Below, piece by piece: positions 58,991-64,000 of a DNA stretch of 64,000 bases. Source of the stretch: Heliocidaris erythrogramma (taxonomy: Eukaryota > Echinodermata > Echinoidea > Camarodonta > Echinometridae); contig CM046863.1 of NCBI GenBank assembly GCA_025617745.1, positions 1,302,001 to 1,366,000 of the forward strand, given 5' to 3'. Position numbers and translations under genes: made by a program. The notes under the pieces are model-generated. The model was not told where the DNA came from and ran no database searches. It saw nothing but the letters and a program-made list of their open reading frames with translations. Position 1 is the stretch's first letter; each line of letters begins with the position of its first letter.

Positions 58991-59062
58991 GTCGTGGATC
59001 ATTTTATTTATTTAATCCAGTATGTTGTGTTTTAACCAAATCCTTACAATTATATATATATC

Positions 59063-59164
59063 AAGAAAAGTACACAATTACGCGTACCCGACAAGCCTGT
59101 TTCGTAGATCTGGAGAGATCTACGAAACAGGCTTGTCGGGTACACGTAGTTGTGTACTTTTCTT
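59063..59164. repeat. Near-perfect hairpin, 49-bp arms, 4-nt loop
   Basis: The arms are AAGAAAAGTACACAATTACG... to CGTAGATCT and back through AGATCTACG, with two mismatches. CGACAAGCCTGTTTCG is the core word. It may be a Penelope-related terminal repeat pair collapsed to a palindrome. Confidence 0.75.
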
Positions 59165-59350
59165 AATATATATTTATTTAGCTCTACATTATGTATTGAG
59201 CAATCTTATGTATTGAGCACTGTAGCGAAAGTCGATCAATCCTGACACATATATATACAAATCGATGTAGTGATAATCAGTGTAAAATTTGATGTAATTA
59301 ATATCATTGTTGTTTGTGGTTATGCACGAGTAGAGTCGAATAAATTTTAG

Positions 59351-59398
<48 letters not shown>

Positions 59399-59430
59399 TC
59401 ATAAAGAAAGTAAATGTGAGAAAATTACAA

Positions 59431-59502
59431 TGCCCCTACCGGGATTCGAACCCGGGACCCTGGATTACATGACCAGTGCTTTACCAACTGAGCTATCCGG
59501 GC
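59431..59502 (-). tRNA. tRNA-Thr(TGT)-like, left arm (probably not functional)
   Basis: The minus strand shows GCCCGGATAGCTCAGTTGG (acceptor, A-box, D-arm), a CTGGT/TCCAG anticodon arm with loop CATGTAA (anticodon TGT, Thr), a perfect T-arm CCGGGTTCGAATCCCGG, and a discriminator A. Position 33 is A instead of the universal T, and the acceptor stem has two mismatches, so this is a tRNA-derived copy. Confidence 0.5.
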
Positions 59503-59677
59503 TCCCGCCGAAGCAAAGTAACAATCTCACATATAGCCCCTCTCTTTCCATCGAGCGTAGGGGGTACATCCTTACCAATTCCATGCGTACGCTATATATA
59601 ATGGTATGGATGTACCCCCTACGCTCGATGGAAAGAGAGGGGCTATTATGTGAGACTGTTACTTTGCTTCGACGGGA

Positions 59678-59749
59678 GCCCGGATAGCTCAGTTGGTAGA
59701 GCACTGGTCATGTAATCCAGGGTCCCGGGTTCGAATCCCGGTCGGGGCA
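59678..59749 (+). tRNA. tRNA-Thr(TGT)-like, right arm (probably not functional)
   Basis: Plus-strand partner of 59431-59502, 72 nt, with a complete D-arm and T-arm and one acceptor mismatch (G-G at the fifth pair). The loop again has A at position 33. A short T-run follows at about 59750, as a weak Pol III stop. Confidence 0.5.
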
Positions 59750-59831
59750 TTTTAATTTTCTCGCATTTACTTTCTCTATTTATGATATATTCAATTCAAT
59801 TTACTTCAATCCTATCAATTATGATATTTAA

Positions 59832-59866
<35 letters not shown>

Positions 59867-59881
59867 TACTCTATTCGCGGC

Positions 59882-59982
59882 CATAGGGGGAATCCTTTTA
59901 TCTCGGCCTATTGTTGAAATTCCCCGTAACGCCCAATTTTTATTGTGACGGAATAAACCGCATTGTTAGGATTCCCCCTATG
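59882..59982. mobile_element. Mini inverted-repeat element, CATAGGGGGAATCCT ends
   Basis: 101 bp; nearly identical ends and core to 18058-18179, lacking about 20 bp of the interior. Set in TA repeats. Confidence 0.75.
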
Positions 59983-60086
59983 ATCGGAAATAGTAATATA
60001 TGTATATAACAAGGGTCCCAAGTCCTTGTGTTGCCATAAAGCCATTATGGTAATAGCCGGGAGGGCGCATTGTTATACATAATTTG

Positions 60087-60117
<31 letters not shown>

Positions 60118-60118
60118 A

Positions 60119-61531
60119 TTTGATTTGATTTATTTACCACCAACAACATTTAATTACAATACATTTTTTTTTACGTCCAATGATATTTACATATAAATGA
60201 AGAAAGGCATTGGTTGGTAAAAGGGGCCAGATAATAGCACTGTGCTAGTCGAGCCTCACCCACAACAACAACCAAAAAACAAACAAACAAACAAGTATTT
60301 TGGTAAAGTTCAATTAATACCCAAATTAAAAATAATAATAGTTTACAATGAAGTACAAAAAGTAGAAAGTAATGATGTTAAATACATTTCTTGTACATAT
60401 ACAGACTATTTACATAAACGTTTTCACTTATGATTTACTCAGCAAGTGTGTCGTAACAGAATTCCGAAACCTACTTCTAGACCTGGTTAATTTGATTTTA
60501 AAAGGTAATCTATTCCAAAATTCACTACCAATGAAAGACAATGAAAATTGACCTTGCGTCGTTCTGAATTTTGGTAGACGCAACTGTCCACTTTCCTTTG
60601 CCTTGTGGAGTACCTATGCTGTATAGTGTCACAGTAATTTACTAAAGTATGAGGCAAGTTGTTATTATACAAATCAAACATGAAAGTAGAAATTGACAAG
60701 TCATGCAAATCATATACATTAAGCATTCGCAAACTTTGGAACAAAGGAGTCGTATGAGTTCTCCAATCACTGAATGTTATAGCACGGACCGCCATTTTCT
60801 GTGAATACAATATGCTTCTTAGGCTAGTCTTATAAGTGCTTCCCCACACTTCTATTCCGTAGGTAATGTGTGGTTGTATGAAGGCTTGATATAGCAGTAT
60901 TAAAGTGCGCCTGGGTACAAAATGTCGCAACCTAAATATCACTCCAACTTTCTTTCTTATGCACTGATTTACAAAACGAATGTGATTATTCCAAGACAGA
61001 TGTTTATCAATGTTGATTCCAACAAAAGTGGCAACATCAACTTCTTTGATTTCCTCACCAGCTATTTTCAATTTACCATTCATACCTATTTTTTCCGCCT
61101 GCTACTTATTAGCATGAAATTAGTTTTCATTGAGTTTATTGTAAGTTTATTTGCCATGCACCAGTTTCGTATCTTCTGTATGTTGTCATTCACTTCATCT
61201 GCATCAATTTCGACCTGGTCAAACAACCGAAAATTGAACTACTCAGTTACTGAAGGCAAATCATTTATGTAGATCAAAAATAAAGTTGGCCCTAGTACTG
61301 ATCCTTGTGGAACACCACATTTTATCTCTTTCTTTTTGGATAATGTTTGTCCACATTGAACAAACTGAAATCTGTTACTAAGATAGTTCTTTAACAATTC
61401 AAGTGGTAACCCTCGTATGCCGTAATTGGAGAGTTTACCTAAAAGTATATCATGATTAATGGTGTCGAAAGCTTTCTTAAAATCAATGAAAACACCAAGG
61501 GTAACTTCCCCTCATCTATAGACTTCAAAGC
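60119..61531 (-). mobile_element. LINE (CR1/L2/Jockey group), copy 2, 5'-truncated
   Basis: Same family as 3638-6490. The minus-strand frame at 61083-60487 encodes the region after the RT catalytic box ('GINIDKHLSWNNH', 'GVIFRLRHFVPRRTL', 'QPHITYGIEVWGSTYK') to a natural stop. The RT part (61083-61531) is frame-damaged. The 3' end at 60119 is a TTTGATTTGATTT repeat, i.e. AAATC units on the sense strand. It supplies the 3' end that copy 1 lacks. Confidence 0.85.
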
Positions 61532-61832
61532 TTAGTTAGTTTTTGGAACGTAGTTTCATCCTTTAGATGATCTTGAATTTTTAAAGCGTAAAAATCTACA
61601 TCCATTATGACAAATGCGCCTCCCTTGTCGGCTTGTTTAAAGATAACGTCAGTGTTGGTTCTTAGTGTTTGTAAACGTTGCCTTTGCCTGGAATTAATAT
61701 TACTCTTTGGTTTGATTGTTTTCATATAATTTATGTGATTCAAACAAAATTACATCCAGATAAATTCTACGTTCATGGGGAAGAGTTTTAAATAAATCCA
61801 GACAGTTTCTTTTGATGTGATATTCCATAATC
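61525..61832 (-). mobile_element. Penelope-like element RT N-terminal fragment
   Basis: The minus-strand frame contains NINSRQRQRLQTLRTNTDVI followed by 'FKQADKGGAFVIMDVDFYAL', the conserved KADKGG-type block at the start of Penelope RT. It ends abruptly at the LINE junction and begins only about 22 bp left of ankyrin exon 8. Confidence 0.75.
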
Positions 61833-61854
61833 ACCCTCAAATTTACCTTTATAG

Positions 61855-62011
61855 GCAAAGCATGGAAGTCATGAGAGTTCTTTTAGACAATGGCGCACGA
61901 CCCGATGCTTTGAACAACGAAGGCAAATCACCGCTTCATGACGCTTGTTTCTGTGGATATGTTGATGGCATCAAACTTCTACTCCAGGCAGGAGCTGATG
62001 TAAATATCAAG
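61855..62011 (+). CDS. Ankyrin-repeat gene, exon 8
   Basis: 157 bp (same length as exon 3); acceptor TTTACCTTTATAG, donor GTATGT, entering in phase 2 and leaving in phase 0. It reads QSMEVMRVLLDNGARPDALN, 'NEGKSPLHDACFCGYVDGIK' and LLLQAGADVNIK: two clear ankyrin repeats. Confidence 0.9.
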
Positions 62012-62045
62012 GTATGTCCTCTGTAGAAATATTTAACGCACTTCT

Positions 62046-63520
62046 ATATACAAAACAAAAAAATACAAAAAACACCAAGATTTTCCACAGCGTTTGATGC
62101 TTCAACAGTGGTGTTTCCTATCTGAAGGTTCAAATCTCCTGTGGGACGTAGTCTACTGGATGACAGGAGGAGAATTTCCGTTTTGTCCTCATTCAGTTTC
62201 AGCCTGTTGCTCGTCATCAAACGGCTAAGCCCACCTATACATTTCTCCAGTTTATTGTCTACTTCATTCAGACTGGCAGGACTGCATGGGTCAAAAGGAC
62301 AATAAATCTGTGGATCATCTGCGTATAGATATCTGAGACCATGGCGTTTGAGGTCTGATATACATTGTGTAGAGTTGAGACCCAAGTACCGAGCCCTGCT
62401 CAATACCGTACGTCAGGGTATGAGTTTTAGAGTATTTCCCTTTCACGGAAACACGTGAAGAACGTCCTGTTAGATACGATGTAAACCACTGTAGAGCTGT
62501 ATCCTTGATACCATACTCAGTTTGAAGTCTTGTCAGCAGGATAGAATGATCAATTATGTCAAAGGCAGCTCTCAGATCTAGTAACCCAAGAAGCACTGCC
62601 TTTTTCTGATGAATCTCATGGAGAATGTCTAACTAATACACGAAGCAAAGCAGTTTCCGTGCTATGGAAAACCTTGTATGCTGACAGGAAGCCCTTATTA
62701 AGGCCATAACCATGCAGATAGGATGAGAGTCTGGTAGAAACCGCAAGTTCGATTACTGCATAAAGGTGATATTTGATACCGGTCGGTATTTCTTCATGCC
62801 TTTTTTTTCAGCAAGGTATGTGTTCACAATCCAGCTTATGACTGGTATGAATATGTTGAAACATTAAAAGTAGCCAGGTGGGCAGTGGGTCCAGATCACA
62901 ATATTTTGTAGCAGCTCGTGTAACAATCCTCTTGATCTCACTATCGCTAACAGGGTCGAACTCAGTTAGTGCTGGCATACCCTTCAGACTATCTTGCGAG
63001 GTTGGCATGACAGGAGCAGTGACTGGAGAGGTACTTACCGAGGCAAGGTATTCAAGTGATTGTCTTATTTTGGAAATTTTATCAGCAGAGGAGTCTGCAA
63101 AGTCATTACTCAGTGTAAGAACATCGTCAACTTGGCATGGTGATTGCCTGCTTGCAGTTCCAAGCAAAGAATTGAGCGTTATTAGGATTTGATGTCAGAA
63201 AGACGTCAGTGTAGACAATTTTCTTTGCTGTCTGGATAACCTGAGTGACGTACTTTTTCAGTTTGATGACAATTTCACGATCAAATGCTGCTTGTGTCTT
63301 CCGCTATTTCCGATCAAGCTTCCGTCTTTGCTGTCTATCTTCATGTACCTTGGCATCATACCAAGGTAACGTTGGTTTTCACGGGGCACGCAAACGATCC
63401 GTGAATGATGTGAATGTCCAAAAAAGGCAAAGTCCAACATTCGTATTTTAGGCTCCAAAATTTCTCCAAACATGCGCAAGGGTTCGGAAGCGTCGTCAGT
63501 TGTTCGCGGGAGTCGTTTTT
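62046..63520 (-). mobile_element. LINE (L2/CR1 type) fragment, intronic
   Basis: The minus strand carries a linker phrase 'KYCDLDPLPTWLL' (about 62920), then RT: 'LLDLRAAFDIIDHSILLTRL', 'FTSYLTGRSSRVSVKG', 'GIEQGSVLGSQLYTMYI', and a YADD box ('LRYLYADDPQIYCPF', about 62320). The canonical GIPQGSVLGP is altered and several frame changes exist. It is truncated at both ends: the C-terminal region is missing at 62046 and the endonuclease was not seen. Confidence 0.8.
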
Positions 63521-63754
63521 GGTTCCGAGGGAATTTAAAAAACGGTTTGAAATTTATTGTGAACGTTTCCAGCATCCAAGGCCGTGATTTGCTCTCGATT
63601 TCATTAAGATTTCCATGTTTAAGTAATATTAGTTATTATGAATGTGGCTTAATTCATTACATTCAAACATAATTCATAAACTTTTGAGGAGATCAGATGA
63701 TTCGTTCCAGGTGGAAGAGGAAGATGTAAAGTTAGGCAAGGTATTTGACCCGAA

Positions 63755-63760
63755 CTCATG

Positions 63761-63811
<51 letters not shown>
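63755..63811. repeat. CA/TA compound microsatellite
   Basis: CA repeats (about 63763-63784) run into TA repeats (to about 63810). The same CA-to-TA form occurs at 49723-49780, and TA-only tracts at 8581, 9467, 43800, 59353 and 59832. Confidence 0.9.
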
Positions 63812-63858
63812 TTCTTTTAAGGTTTAAAGAAATGATAATTGTCATTATTGTGTGTCAG

Positions 63859-64000
63859 ATACCAAACGAAGACAGTACAAGTCACACCCCTCTCCAGTTT
63901 GCAGCCCTTGGAGGCCACATTGAATGTGTTCAACTTCTTGCAGATGAGGGAGCCAATATGGAAACGCCTGGCCCAGAGAGATGTTCGGCACTGCTGGCAG
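63859..64000 (+). CDS. Ankyrin-repeat gene, exon 9 (cut by window edge)
   Basis: The acceptor is GTGTGTCAG and the entry phase is 0, matching exon 8. It reads IPNEDSTSHTPLQFAALGGH, 'IECVQLLADEGANMETPGPE' and RCSALLA, open to the window end. The gene continues to the right. Confidence 0.9.
   Translation, partial: MPNEDSTSHTPLQFAALGGHIECVQLLADEGANMETPGPERCSALLA

Larger units (their letters stand above)
59393..59790. mobile_element. Palindromic element with tRNA-Thr-like arms
   Basis: Arms of roughly 190 bp around a centre near 59590 include ATCATAAAGAAAGTAAATG, the tRNA-like module, and TAGCCCCTCTCTTTCCATCG, then AGCGTAGGGGGTACATCC. AT repeats bound it on both sides. The arms differ at only a few positions, so it is fairly young or gene-converted. 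Confidence 0.75.

Noticed and set aside
59431-59749. A working pair of tRNA-Thr genes
   Set aside because: A at position 33 and acceptor mismatches in both arms argue against decoding function; kept as tRNA-like.

Overview
This window looks like nuclear DNA of a marine invertebrate deuterostome, most likely an echinoderm (sea-urchin-like). The reasons are: spliced animal-type exons; AT-rich sequence crowded with LINE, Penelope, Tc1 and DIRS pieces; a tRNA-tailed SINE with a 'gcgctatataaatg' end of a type I associate with deuterostome invertebrates; and large inverted-repeat transposons whose ends are built of short tandem units, as in the TU elements of Strongylocentrotus. The species cannot be fixed from the sequence alone.

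Host gene. The only host protein-coding gene I can support is a multi-exon ankyrin-repeat gene on the + strand. Nine internal exons (42005-42120, 46275-46426, 46682-46838, 47320-47547, 48619-48743, 54024-54162, 57781-57926, 61855-62011, 63859 to the window end) join in one open frame with matching splice phases at all eight introns. The 5' end lies left of 42005 and the 3' end lies beyond the window. One intron uses a GC donor. The introns are almost entirely mobile DNA.

Left 42 kb. This is accessory DNA: a broken DIRS-order retroelement (766-3452); a LINE (3638-6490) split by a foldback element; a 3.6-kb TU-like element (7154-10736) inserted into a segment whose empty paralogue lies at 14163-14900; a row of MITEs (12748, 15371, 17378, 18058, 20516, 27324, 30065); a tandem duplication (18893-20613); a broken Ty3/Gypsy remnant (about 31990-33175); an intact tRNA-bearing foldback element (33792-34583); and a second TU-like family (34958-38664) with a likely 8-9 bp target duplication.

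Right 22 kb. The ankyrin introns hold the second, inverted copy of the TU-like element (42218-45872). That copy contains a Penelope 3' segment with 98-bp perfect inverted repeats, a 12-bp target duplication and a hammerhead-ribozyme-like motif. Other introns hold three CR1/L2/Jockey-type LINE pieces, a Tx1/L1-type LINE split by a Tc1 element, Penelope fragments, and palindromes carrying tRNA-like arms.

The recurring theme is inverted pairs of tRNA-like modules inside palindromic, probably non-autonomous elements. At least five separate pairs, from several tRNA families, occur here. Together with terminal arrays of 15-19 bp degenerate units, this is the most unusual structure in the window.
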